A stretch of 23,923 nt of DNA, from assembly GCA_037139195.1 (NCBI GenBank), contig JBAXGW010000064.1, positions 1 to 23,923 of the forward strand, written 5' to 3'. Source of the DNA: JBAXGW01 sp037139195. Its GTDB lineage: Bacteria; Bacteroidota; Bacteroidia; Bacteroidales; JAHJDW01. The notes beneath the pieces were generated by a model, which worked only from the letters and a program-made list of their open reading frames with translations, did no database searches and was not told the origin of the DNA. The position numbers and the translations under genes are program-made. Below are positions 8,378-15,865 of this stretch, piece by piece. Every line of letters begins with the position of its first letter. Positions within the stretch are counted from its first letter, which is position 1.

Positions 8378-10117
8378 TTATTTGGTATATTTTCTTCTTT
8401 TTAAGACGCTAAAAATAAAACCTAGCAAAATCACTAATAATACTGGAGCAACTACATTAATAAATTGATATATAAACCTATTCTTTTCTACTTTCTGACC
8501 ATCAAGCAACCTAAGCTTTAAATCCCTAGCTCTAACCGATATAAGATTTGAGTCGTCAAGCAAAAAATTTACTGCATTTATAACAAAGTTTTTATTGCCA
8601 AACAAACTTTTGGTGTAATTATAAGAATACATATCATAACCAAGTGGCAAAGGCATTGTTTTACCGTTAGAAATTCTTATTTGATTTTTTATAATATCTC
8701 CATCAGCAACAACAATCATTTTATTAGATTTCACACAATTTTCGATATAACCTATCGAATCTTTTTTCTCCATAAATTCAGGAGCTAGTCTATTTTTAAA
8801 CGCAGAATTAAACGACCCCTCTAGAAGCATTGCTATAGGTTGATAAGAGTCAATATACATACCTTCATTTGGCTTTTGGCGTAATATATCTAAAGTGATA
8901 TATGCTGGCGTAGGTATTACCTTAGAAAATTTTGATGTTCGCAGAAGAACTGTTTTCTTTATTCCATTAGCAACAACGTTTGTATCTATGCAATTAGGGA
9001 AATTTGTTTTAACTAAATCGAGGTTTTTTACTATTGGATGATCAGATGCAGGAGAAACTAAAGGGAAATAGAACCAAGGATAAAAATCATATTGAGGTTT
9101 TCCGCCCATATTACCAACTTGAACCGGAATTGGAAGGGATTGCAAGTCTTGAACTAAATCAGTTTTTATTTTAGCACCATATCTAAAAAGCATAAAATCA
9201 AGATCTAATCGTTTTTGAAGTCCCATCATATCATTTCTAGTGGCACGTAAGCTATCTAAATCAGCATATACCTGATCTATAAACCATAGAACTTTCCCCC
9301 CCTTCATAATAAATTGGTCAATTACATATTTATCTTTGTCCGAGAACATTGAATCAGGCGAAGCTATTATCAATGCATCGTATTCAATTAAAGAACTAAT
9401 CTTTTCGTTTATTTTAACTCTTTCAACCGCATAATATTCTTTTAAAGCAGCTGTTATATCTCCTGTTTCATATTCATCTAGTTCTCCATGTCCATACAAA
9501 AAGCCAACTTTCTTTTTCATAGGAATACTTAGCTTTCTAATTGCATTAGACAGTTCATATTCTAACGACTGAATAGAATTATTTAATTGTTCTTCAGGAG
9601 ATGCACCAGTTTTGGTTTGCAATAATTGAAGAGGAATTTCCTTTTGGCGGTATGTTACAATTGCTCCAGGGAAAATTATTTGCTGTGAACTGCCTCCTTT
9701 TTCTTTAACTTGTAAACTTGTTGGTTCAAGCCCTTTTTTCATCAATTGTTCATAAACACTATTTCTAGTAATTTTATCTTCGCTTGAAGAAGGGTTGATA
9801 AATTCGTACTCAATATTTTCGTTATATGCTCTAAATTCATCAAGCATTTCACGTGTTTCTTTACTAAGTTTTTTAAATCCTGCAGGAAAATCACCATCTA
9901 AATACACTTTGAAATAAACAATGTCTTTAACATCATTTTTTAACATTTTTTTTGTAGTTTCAGATAAAGTATAGCGTTTTTCAGATGTTAAATCTAAACG
10001 ATAAAAGACATAACTACCAATTAGGTTAATAAGAACAACAAGAAACAAGCCTATTGCCAATTCGAAAAGATGCTGACGTTTTAATGTTTTTTTACTTACT
10101 TTATTTTCTTTTTCCAT
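8378..10117 (-). CDS. gldG: Gliding motility-associated ABC auxiliary protein GldG
   Basis: GldG is the auxiliary extracytoplasmic component of an ABC-2-type complex with permease GldF and ATPase GldA, first linked to gliding in Flavobacterium but widespread in non-gliding Bacteroidota. The 579-residue protein has a membrane helix at about residues 15-36, then a large soluble ABC-auxiliary domain containing LTSEKRYTLSETTKKML and VKDIVYFKVYLDGDFPAGFKKLSKETREML, the KKKVGFLYGHGE segment, and IMKGGKVLWFIDQV. A C-terminal membrane helix follows (about 553-572), ending in RRKYTK. Seven bases separate it from gldF. Whether the host glides cannot be judged here; gldA is not in the window. Confidence 0.92.
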   Translation of the reverse strand: MEKENKVSKKTLKRQHLFELAIGLFLVVLINLIGSYVFYRLDLTSEKRYTLSETTKKMLKNDVKDIVYFKVYLDGDFPAGFKKLSKETREMLDEFRAYNENIEYEFINPSSSEDKITRNSVYEQLMKKGLEPTSLQVKEKGGSSQQIIFPGAIVTYRQKEIPLQLLQTKTGASPEEQLNNSIQSLEYELSNAIRKLSIPMKKKVGFLYGHGELDEYETGDITAALKEYYAVERVKINEKISSLIEYDALIIASPDSMFSDKDKYVIDQFIMKGGKVLWFIDQVYADLDSLRATRNDMMGLQKRLDLDFMLFRYGAKIKTDLVQDLQSLPIPVQVGNMGGKPQYDFYPWFYFPLVSPASDHPIVKNLDLVKTNFPNCIDTNVVANGIKKTVLLRTSKFSKVIPTPAYITLDILRQKPNEGMYIDSYQPIAMLLEGSFNSAFKNRLAPEFMEKKDSIGYIENCVKSNKMIVVADGDIIKNQIRISNGKTMPLPLGYDMYSYNYTKSLFGNKNFVINAVNFLLDDSNLISVRARDLKLRLLDGQKVEKNRFIYQFINVVAPVLLVILLGFIFSVLKRRKYTK

Positions 10118-10124
10118 ATCTCAC

Positions 10125-10856
10125 TTACCATTTACGCTTTTGAATTGATATTCTGGTTAATAATAAAAACAAACCCATTAGACTTCCAAAGTATATAACA
10201 TCTCTAGTGTCGATAACTCCTCTACTCATTGATGAATAATGTGCACTAATTCCCATATTTTTTATAAACAAATCAAATCCACCAAATAAATCTAAAGAAT
10301 AAATAAATTCGAATCCGATATAAGTTAGCAAACACAATGTAACAGCAATAATAAAAGAAACAACTTGATTATCAGTGATTGATGATGAAAACAAACCAAC
10401 AGAAACAAAGGAAGAAGCTAAGAAAAACAAACCAATATACGAGCCCCAAGTTCCACCTGAATCAATATTTCCGACTGGGCTACCAAGGTAATATACTGTA
10501 AAATAATAAATTAACGAAGGAAGAACTGATAAAAAAACTAAGATTACCCCTGCAAAAAACTTGCTTAAGACCAATTGCATATCGGTAATAGGTTTAGTTA
10601 ATAATAGTTCGATTGTTCCCATTTTTTTTTCATCTGCAAATGAACGCATCGTAATAGCAGGAATTAAGAATAAAAACACCCAAGGAGCTAGTACAAACAA
10701 TCCGTCTACACTAGAGTATCCGCCATCTAGAATATTAAATTCTAAGGGGAAAACCCATAAAAATAAACCATTAATAATTAAGAAAACGCCTATAACAATA
10801 TAGCCTATAATGGAACCAAAAAAATTATTAATTTCTTTTTTTAATAATGTAATCAT
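10125..10856 (-). CDS. gldF: ABC-2 type permease GldF
   Basis: An inner-membrane permease of 243 residues with about six hydrophobic helices. The start MITLLKKEINNFFGSIIGYIVIG and the cytoplasmic phrase TMRSFADEKKMGTIELLLTKPITDMQLVLSKF are hallmarks of the ABC-2/GldF group: the latter is the coupling region thought to contact the ATPase. It is the first gene of a three-gene operon with gldG (7-base gap) and the DUF4340 gene. A -7 element lies about 30 bases upstream. No ATP-binding subunit is encoded nearby, so it must be supplied from elsewhere in the genome. Confidence 0.93.
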   Translation of the reverse strand: MITLLKKEINNFFGSIIGYIVIGVFLIINGLFLWVFPLEFNILDGGYSSVDGLFVLAPWVFLFLIPAITMRSFADEKKMGTIELLLTKPITDMQLVLSKFFAGVILVFLSVLPSLIYYFTVYYLGSPVGNIDSGGTWGSYIGLFFLASSFVSVGLFSSSITDNQVVSFIIAVTLCLLTYIGFEFIYSLDLFGGFDLFIKNMGISAHYSSMSRGVIDTRDVIYFGSLMGLFLLLTRISIQKRKW

Positions 10857-10885
10857 ATAATTTATTTAATAATTTTAAGAACAGA

Positions 10886-10893
10886 CAAAGTTA
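10886..10893 (-). promoter_or_regulatory. Likely -7 element for the gldF operon
   Basis: TAACTTTG on the minus strand matches TAnnTTTG and would start transcription about 25 bases before the gldF ATG. No clear TTTG is present at the -33 position, so the promoter call is partial. Confidence 0.45.
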
Positions 10894-10937
10894 AAAATAT
10901 ATTTTTCATTAAACTGATTTTAATAAAACTTTAACCT

Positions 10938-11726
10938 TTAAAACAGGCTTTCTTCTTTAAAACTAACCTTAATCGCATCATTTATCTTCAATCCTAATAG
11001 ACTATTTGCTTTTGCCTTATTTAATGCTATTTCTAAATAACCAGATGAATTAAATAATGCTAAACGCTCAGCTTCAAGAACATCGGAATAACTATTTGAT
11101 ATTTCAACTATATCATAACTTGTTCTAACAAAACTAATTCTAAAGTTTCTATCTTGTTTAATTTTATAGAAATCATCTTTTTTAATATTTGTAATTACAT
11201 TACCATAATTATCAATATAAATAACATTCCCTTTAATTTCATCATTAGTTATCAGCGGTTTAAATGGCATCAACTTCAACCAATCATTTGTTAAAACACC
11301 ATAATCTTCTGATTTTCTGCCATAAGCTAAGCCACAAGCTACATCAACAAAGCATTCCATAACAGGAAAAGAAGAGCTGCCTGTAAAGCTATTTATTTTA
11401 AAAACTCTTTCAAGTGGAACATCAAATATCAAAGAAAATATTCCATTGTCAGAACCCAAAAAATAATGACCATTTAATTCAACTAAAAGCATTGCCATTT
11501 TCGAAGGGTCTTGGTTGTCAACACCAACAATATGAATTGTGCCTTTTGGAAAATGGTGATACGAATTCTTTATAACAAACGATGCTTTTAAAATATTGAA
11601 CGCTTCAATTTCATGGGTAATATCAACAATAGATATTTCGGGTACAAATGACATTACTTTCCCTTTTACTATTGCAATGTAATAATCCTTTATTCCCCAG
11701 TCTGTTGTGAGTGTAATTACCGACAT
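10938..11726 (-). CDS. SAM hydroxide adenosyltransferase-family protein (DUF62), variant active site
   Basis: A 262-residue member of the DUF62/fluorinase-like family, whose studied members split S-adenosylmethionine with water into adenosine and methionine. The N-terminus ITLTTDWGIKDYYIAIVKG, the segment IVDITHEIEAFNILKASFV and the nucleoside-site phrase GHYFLGSDNGIFSLIF (about 86-101) are clear family marks. The canonical stretch with catalytic Asp and Arg (DPGVGTxR) here reads DNQDPSKM from Asp70, with no Arg at the equivalent place. The usual catalytic His stretch (FHGRDxFAP) aligns to FPVMECFVD, with Pro for His. I infer a variant with changed or lost hydrolase activity. It is divergent from the phoH-type gene and upstream of the gldF operon on the same strand. 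Confidence 0.88.
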   Translation of the reverse strand: MSVITLTTDWGIKDYYIAIVKGKVMSFVPEISIVDITHEIEAFNILKASFVIKNSYHHFPKGTIHIVGVDNQDPSKMAMLLVELNGHYFLGSDNGIFSLIFDVPLERVFKINSFTGSSSFPVMECFVDVACGLAYGRKSEDYGVLTNDWLKLMPFKPLITNDEIKGNVIYIDNYGNVITNIKKDDFYKIKQDRNFRISFVRTSYDIVEISNSYSDVLEAERLALFNSSGYLEIALNKAKANSLLGLKINDAIKVSFKEESLF

Positions 11727-11772
11727 TAATTTTATTCAATATTAATAAAAAAATTTGTTTATTTGCAGTTGT

Positions 11773-11780
11773 CAAAATTA
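11773..11780 (-). promoter_or_regulatory. Possible -7 element for the DUF62 gene
   Basis: TAATTTTG on the minus strand matches TAnnTTTG, about 45 bases before the ATG at 11726 in the 108-base divergent gap with phoH. No matching -33 element is visible, and no convincing promoter is seen for phoH itself. Confidence 0.35.
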
Positions 11781-11834
11781 CATAATTTAAGATATATAAG
11801 TAACTGTAAATAACAAAAAAAACAATTTTATTTG

Positions 11835-12800
11835 ATGAACGAAAAAATAATACAGCTCGAATCCATAGAACCACTTGACTTATACGGAATTAACGATCAA
11901 AATTTGGAGCTCATAAAAAAATATGTGCCAAAGCTTAAAATTATTGCAAGAGGCGATACTATTAAAGCTATTGGAACAGAACATGATATTGATTGTTTTA
12001 TAGAAAAACTCGAAATATTTGTTGGAAATATCCATAAAAATGGTGCATTGACAATTAAAGATATAACTTCTATTATGGAAATTGAATCGGAAATTATTTC
12101 TAATAACGAAGAAACTTCTTATGACAAAAATATTCTTCTTTACGGTAGAAATGGCAACATTATAAAAGCTCGTACAACTAACCAACAAAAAATGGTTGAT
12201 AGCTTTAACGACAACGACATGATTTTTGCTATAGGTCCTGCTGGCTCTGGAAAAACTTATACAGCTGTTGCACTTGCAGTTAGAGCTTTAAAAAATAAAG
12301 AAGTAAAAAAAATTATACTTACCCGACCAGCAGTTGAAGCAGGTGAAAACCTCGGCTTTCTTCCAGGAGATTTAAAAGATAAACTAGACCCCTACCTTCA
12401 ACCACTTTACGATGCTTTGAACGATATGATTCCAGCAACGAAACTTAAAACATACATGGAAGAAGGAATAATTCAAATTGCTCCACTTGCATTTATGAGA
12501 GGTAGAACTCTTGATAATGCTTTTGCAATATTAGACGAAGCCCAAAATGCAACTCAAAGTCAATTAAAAATGTTTCTGACAAGAATGGGTAAAAATGCAA
12601 AATTTGTAATTACGGGTGATTTAACTCAAATTGATTTACCTCGAAATCAACAATCGGGGTTGAAGCAAGCAACTCAAATATTAAAAAACATTAAGGGTAT
12701 AGAAATAATTGAACTTGATGAAAAAGACATTGTTAGACATGATATTGTTGTAAAGATAGTTGAAGCTTATAAAAATAATACTACTCCACTTGTTAGCTAA
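11835..12800 (+). CDS. PhoH family ATPase
   Basis: A cytoplasmic P-loop ATPase of the PhoH/PhoL type, a family linked to RNA metabolism, with helicase- or endonuclease-associated roles proposed. The protein is 321 residues from the ATG at 11835; a TTG three bases earlier is in frame but less likely. The N-terminal KH-like part (about 1-90) contains LKIIARGDTIKAIG. Walker A AIGPAGSGKT lies near residue 133, followed by the family motifs ILTRPAVEAGENLGFLPGD, PLYDAL, IAPLAFMRGRTL, Walker B FAILDEAQNA, FVITGDLTQIDLP and the C-terminal IVRHDIVVKIVEAY. The divergent DUF62 neighbour and gldF operon form an arrangement seen elsewhere in Bacteroidota, as I recall it. Confidence 0.96.
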   Translation: MNEKIIQLESIEPLDLYGINDQNLELIKKYVPKLKIIARGDTIKAIGTEHDIDCFIEKLEIFVGNIHKNGALTIKDITSIMEIESEIISNNEETSYDKNILLYGRNGNIIKARTTNQQKMVDSFNDNDMIFAIGPAGSGKTYTAVALAVRALKNKEVKKIILTRPAVEAGENLGFLPGDLKDKLDPYLQPLYDALNDMIPATKLKTYMEEGIIQIAPLAFMRGRTLDNAFAILDEAQNATQSQLKMFLTRMGKNAKFVITGDLTQIDLPRNQQSGLKQATQILKNIKGIEIIELDEKDIVRHDIVVKIVEAYKNNTTPLVS

Positions 12801-12834
12801 ATTGAATTTTATTTAATTTTTCTATACTCATTAC

Positions 12835-12866
12835 TTGTGTTTAACATGTATGTTTGATTATATTTG
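12835..12866 (+). promoter_or_regulatory. Promoter abutting the start of a small exported-protein gene
   Basis: CTTG with TTG at 12835-12837, a 21-base spacer, then TATATTTG at 12859-12866. The ATG at 12872 is only six bases past the -7 box, so the predicted transcript begins at or within a few bases of the start codon. Confidence 0.6.
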
Positions 12867-12871
12867 CACCG

Positions 12872-13174
12872 ATGAAATCTACAAAACAAGCGTATGTCTT
12901 ATTTTTTTCACTAAGCCTAATGTTGATATGGACTAATATTAATGTTATTAGCACTTCTTTTCCTCAAAACAATATTAAATCTAATCAAGAAAACACCGAT
13001 ATTCCTACTCATATTGACCATAATCATATCGATTATATAGATATTTTAGTTCCTATAAGCACTAAAATTAATACTACAAAATTAATTTACAGTTTAGAAC
13101 TTATTTCTGTAATAAAAATTTGTTTTTCAAATAATTACAACTCCAACATCTGGCAACCTCCTAAATTTGTTTAA
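12872..13174 (+). CDS. Small exported protein with C-terminal PP motif, unknown function
   Basis: A 100-residue protein from the ATG at 12872; an in-frame TTG at 12854 lies in front of the -7 promoter box and is rejected. A hydrophobic segment (about residues 8-26) acts as a signal or anchor. The middle is polar with HIDHNHID, a small His/Asp cluster, and the C-terminus ends SNIWQPPKFV. Small secreted Bacteroidota proteins with similar QPPK endings and Cys/His-rich middles often lie beside metal-efflux genes; this one lacks the cysteine-rich part apart from a single Cys and has no efflux gene beside it. Function unknown. It may be a shortened relative of that group. The promoter and signal sequence support a real gene. 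Confidence 0.6.
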   Translation: MKSTKQAYVLFFSLSLMLIWTNINVISTSFPQNNIKSNQENTDIPTHIDHNHIDYIDILVPISTKINTTKLIYSLELISVIKICFSNNYNSNIWQPPKFV

Positions 13175-13333
13175 GCACTTTTTTTCTCAAGGTTGAATCT
13201 CCAGTTTTAATTAAAGCAAGAATTTATATTGATTTTAGTTTTCAAAAACTTATTTCATTAAATGACAAGCAGATTAAAACCTATAATCTTGATTTATTAT
13301 TGAAAAAATTATTTACAAAAAAACAAATTAAAC

Positions 13334-13645
13334 ATGGGATTTGAAGATTTTTTTGAAGATGACCATAAACATAAACATGGTTACAATCAACAATACAGAC
13401 ATGATGATTATTATAGATCATCTCACCATTCAAATGGTCATTATGAAGACAAAAAACAACTTATTATAAAACTAATAAACAATCCGAAATTACGCATAAT
13501 ACCTATTATAGCAGTAATAGCTATAATTCTTATTCTCATTTTAATTATATCGCTTATTTTTCCTATACTTTTAAAACTTTTTAATTTGTTTATGGAAAAT
13601 GGTTTGCAGGGCGTTATTGATTTAATATGGAAAGGTTCAAAGTAA
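13334..13645 (+). CDS. His-rich single-pass membrane protein
   Basis: A 103-residue protein I cannot name. It opens with a phenylalanine- and acid-rich tip (MGFEDFFEDDH), then a hydrophilic region to about residue 40 with seven histidines (DHKHKH, RHDD, SSHHSNGH) that could bind zinc or another transition metal. A long hydrophobic helix follows at about 53-80, and the end is a short amphipathic tail. There is no signal peptide in front of the His-rich part, so that part most likely faces the cytoplasm, though topology is not certain. The zinc-ribbon gene starts 27 bases downstream and also carries a His-rich region, so the two probably form an operon and may act together. Confidence 0.7.
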   Translation: MGFEDFFEDDHKHKHGYNQQYRHDDYYRSSHHSNGHYEDKKQLIIKLINNPKLRIIPIIAVIAIILILILIISLIFPILLKLFNLFMENGLQGVIDLIWKGSK

Positions 13646-13672
13646 TATTAACAATTTAAAAATAAAAAAAAT

Positions 13673-13960
13673 ATGATTTGTCCAAGGTGTAATACAAATT
13701 TATTAATTTCAAATATTAATGGAATTGAAATTGACAATTGTCCAACTTGTCGTGGAGTTTGGCTCGACAGAGGTGAACTAGAAAAGATTATTGAACGTTC
13801 AAACAATAATTGGAATACTCAAATGAGACACAATGAGCATTCGGGGCACGATGAGCATCGATACGAAAAACAACATGACTCTCATCACGATAGTTATCCT
13901 AGTTATAATGGTCAACCAAGACATAAAAAAAGTTTTCTTTCAGAATTGTTTGATTTTTAA
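13673..13960 (+). CDS. Zinc-ribbon (zf-TFIIB-type) protein with His-rich tail
   Basis: A 95-residue cytoplasmic protein. The first 42 residues form a TFIIB-type zinc ribbon: CPRC with Cys3 and Cys6, then CPTCRGVWLDRGELEKI with Cys23 and Cys26, the four presumed zinc ligands. This is the pattern of the zf-TFIIB family, common in bacteria and of unknown detailed role. The rest is a low-complexity tail with about eight histidines between Asp, Glu and Asn, ending HKKSFLSELFDF. It is the second gene of a pair with the His-rich membrane protein 27 bases upstream and is closed by a strong hairpin terminator. Family assignment is firm; function is unknown. Confidence 0.85.
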   Translation: MICPRCNTNLLISNINGIEIDNCPTCRGVWLDRGELEKIIERSNNNWNTQMRHNEHSGHDEHRYEKQHDSHHDSYPSYNGQPRHKKSFLSELFDF

Positions 13961-13985
13961 AAAATATTAAAACATCAAATTATAA

Positions 13986-14037
13986 TTGGAGATGTCATTA
14001 AAATTGAAAGTATAATTTAATTGGCATCTCCTTTTTT
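13986..14037. terminator. Convergent-gene terminator hairpin
   Basis: GGAGATGTCA (13988-13997) pairs with TGGCATCTCC (14022-14031) over ten pairs with one G-U, and the loop arms TTAAAATT/AATTTAA can extend the stem. A T-run follows on the plus strand. It ends the zinc-ribbon operon and overlaps the end of the convergent DUF4301 gene. Confidence 0.88.
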
Positions 14038-15580
14038 ATTGATGAGTATTTCTCAATAAATCATTTACAACCTTTACAGGGTTAAAAGTAATTGCAGGAA
14101 CTTCAATAAACAATGTTATCCAATCAGCCATAGCTCCATTCCACAAACCTGGCAATTCTTGTGCCTTTAAATCTCTACCATCTTTAGATTTCACAGAAAT
14201 AAAGCCAGTTTCTTTATCCACATAATCTGTTAAATTAAACTTATTTCCTTCGTAATCTTTAACACCACAAACTAAATCTACAGGATTGAAATGAGTTGAA
14301 TTCGAGAATATTTCTTTTTGTTTTTTGCTATTCATATTTATTTGTGAGGATTCAATTATTTGAAGTGATTGCTCCTCGTTTTTTTCAATCCAAAATGGTC
14401 CTCCACCAGGTTCTCCTTCATTTTTAACCATTCCGCAAATTCTAATCGGTCGGTTAAATTTCCCATATAACCAATCGACCTTTTCTATGATTTCTATATC
14501 GTTCCATGCATTTGGCAATGGAATGTTTAAGACTGTATTTGCAAAATGAGCCATGTCTGCAATTATTCTTTCGCTAAAACAAGAATTATCAAGCGTTTCG
14601 ATATAATCAAAGACAACCTCCTGAACCGATAACAAATAGCCTGCTAAAGCCTTTTTGTATAGAATTGTTGTTTCTTTCAATCTATCCGGAACAACATTAT
14701 CAATATTTTTGATAAAAATTATATCAGCATCTATTTCATTCAAATTTTCAATTAATGCACCATGCCCAGCTGGTCGAAAAACTAATTTTCCATCTTTATC
14801 TCTAAAAGGGTTGTTTTCCATATCAACAGCAATTGTATCGGTTGAAGCCTTTTGGATTGAATGGGACAAACAAAACTTTAGATTGTTTTCAAATTTCAAT
14901 TTGTCTACAGCTAAAAGTTCATCAACCATAAATATATGCTCTGGTGACAAGGTGAAATGTATGTTTACATTCCCTTTATTATTGGAATACTGAATCCCTT
15001 CAATTAAATGTTCAACTATTGCTTTCCTATAATCTTCATTATATTTATGAAAAGAAATCATTGCTTTAGGCATATTCGCATAATTCAAACCTTTTTCATG
15101 TAATAAAAAATCAAGTATCGGCAAATAATTATTCTGTTTAATTAGCTCATCAATTTCAAATTTATTATCGTTTAAAACGCTCTTTAATTCTTTATAGAAA
15201 GCAAATTTATTTATATTTTCGATGAAATTACCAAAAGAATCAAATCCTTCTTTCTCAAATAAAATTTTATAATTATCATTATTTGCACATAATAAATTAT
15301 ACGACTCATGGAGCATTTTAAACATTCGAGTAGCGGCTCCTGAAGCTGGCACAAATTTCATACAGCAATTATCTGCTTTACTGTCATTATAATGACTAAT
15401 ATACGTTTCAACTTCAATGTCAGTAAAAACTTTTATCCCGTTATCAATAATTGCAGGTGCAATAAGATTAACAAATGGAAATCCATTCTTGAATGATTCT
15501 AATTGATTCTTTACTGTTTCCAACTCAGAACCCCTATGTTTTATTTGTTCAATATCTTGTAAAGAAAATTTTGCTTTCAT
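14036..15580 (-). CDS. DUF4301 protein, probable sugar nucleotidyltransferase-like enzyme
   Basis: A 514-residue soluble protein of the DUF4301 family, largely confined to Bacteroidota and of undefined function. No signal peptide is present. Its motifs resemble in order those of UDP-sugar pyrophosphorylases: FVPASGAATRMFK at 76-88 (like the nucleotide-binding PAAGxGTRM loop), MPKAMISFHKY at 170-180 (like the PK signature), RPAGHGALIENLN at 269-281 (like the GHG/GNG loop), and FIKNIDNV at 289-296 (like NxDN). I infer a nucleotidyltransferase-type Rossmann fold acting on a sugar phosphate or related substrate; the substrate is unknown. It stands alone, convergent with the zinc-ribbon operon and divergent from the tRNA-Leu gene. 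Confidence 0.85.
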   Translation of the reverse strand: MKAKFSLQDIEQIKHRGSELETVKNQLESFKNGFPFVNLIAPAIIDNGIKVFTDIEVETYISHYNDSKADNCCMKFVPASGAATRMFKMLHESYNLLCANNDNYKILFEKEGFDSFGNFIENINKFAFYKELKSVLNDNKFEIDELIKQNNYLPILDFLLHEKGLNYANMPKAMISFHKYNEDYRKAIVEHLIEGIQYSNNKGNVNIHFTLSPEHIFMVDELLAVDKLKFENNLKFCLSHSIQKASTDTIAVDMENNPFRDKDGKLVFRPAGHGALIENLNEIDADIIFIKNIDNVVPDRLKETTILYKKALAGYLLSVQEVVFDYIETLDNSCFSERIIADMAHFANTVLNIPLPNAWNDIEIIEKVDWLYGKFNRPIRICGMVKNEGEPGGGPFWIEKNEEQSLQIIESSQINMNSKKQKEIFSNSTHFNPVDLVCGVKDYEGNKFNLTDYVDKETGFISVKSKDGRDLKAQELPGLWNGAMADWITLFIEVPAITFNPVKVVNDLLRNTHQ

Positions 15581-15667
15581 TATATTTAAATTTGTTTTAA
15601 AAATACAATAATTGATTTATATAAACAACAAAATCACTAAGAAAAAAAATAAAGTGTAGTATTGCTT

Positions 15668-15698
15668 TTTGAAATTTATAAAATAATAAGTATATTTG
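15668..15698 (+). promoter_or_regulatory. Promoter of tRNA-Leu
   Basis: TTTG at 15668-15671, a 19-base spacer and TATATTTG at 15691-15698, a full match to the Bacteroidota consensus. Transcription would begin near 15703, about 40 bases before the mature tRNA. Confidence 0.75.
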
Positions 15699-15743
15699 CA
15701 AAGTATTCTTTAATAATATCGGTTGATTTTTAATGGGATATTT

Positions 15744-15827
15744 GCCCAGGTGGTGAAATTGGTAGACATGCTACTTTGAGGGGGTAGTGCTCGTTAGGGC
15801 GTGCAAGTTCGAATCTTGTTCTGGGCA
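15744..15827 (+). tRNA. tRNA-Leu (anticodon GAG)
   Basis: An 84-base class II tRNA. The acceptor arm GCCCAGG pairs with TCTGGGC (one G-U), followed by discriminator A. The D-arm contains GTGAAATTGGTAGACA as in leucine tRNAs. The anticodon arm CTACT-TTGAGGG-GGTAG gives anticodon GAG, reading CUC and CUU. A long variable arm (around TGCTCGTTAGGGCG) and a T-arm with TTCGAAT complete it. CCA is not encoded, so it is added after transcription. Confidence 0.97.
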
Positions 15828-15865
15828 CAATTACTGTTAAATCAGTTTTTTTTTAATTTTTTATT

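Noticed and set aside
11880..12188. Open frame on the minus strand opposite phoH
   Set aside because: It is antisense to the strongly conserved PhoH frame, and its residues look like reverse-strand shadow (many Phe, Ile, Asn, Ser).
13175..13333. Search for an RNA gene or gene remnant in the 159-base gap before the His-rich protein gene
   Set aside because: No stable hairpin, consensus promoter or recognisable coding remnant could be seen.
15833..15854. ACTG-TTAAAT-CAGT followed by a T-run after tRNA-Leu
   Set aside because: A four-pair stem is too short to call a terminator with confidence, so it is only mentioned as context.
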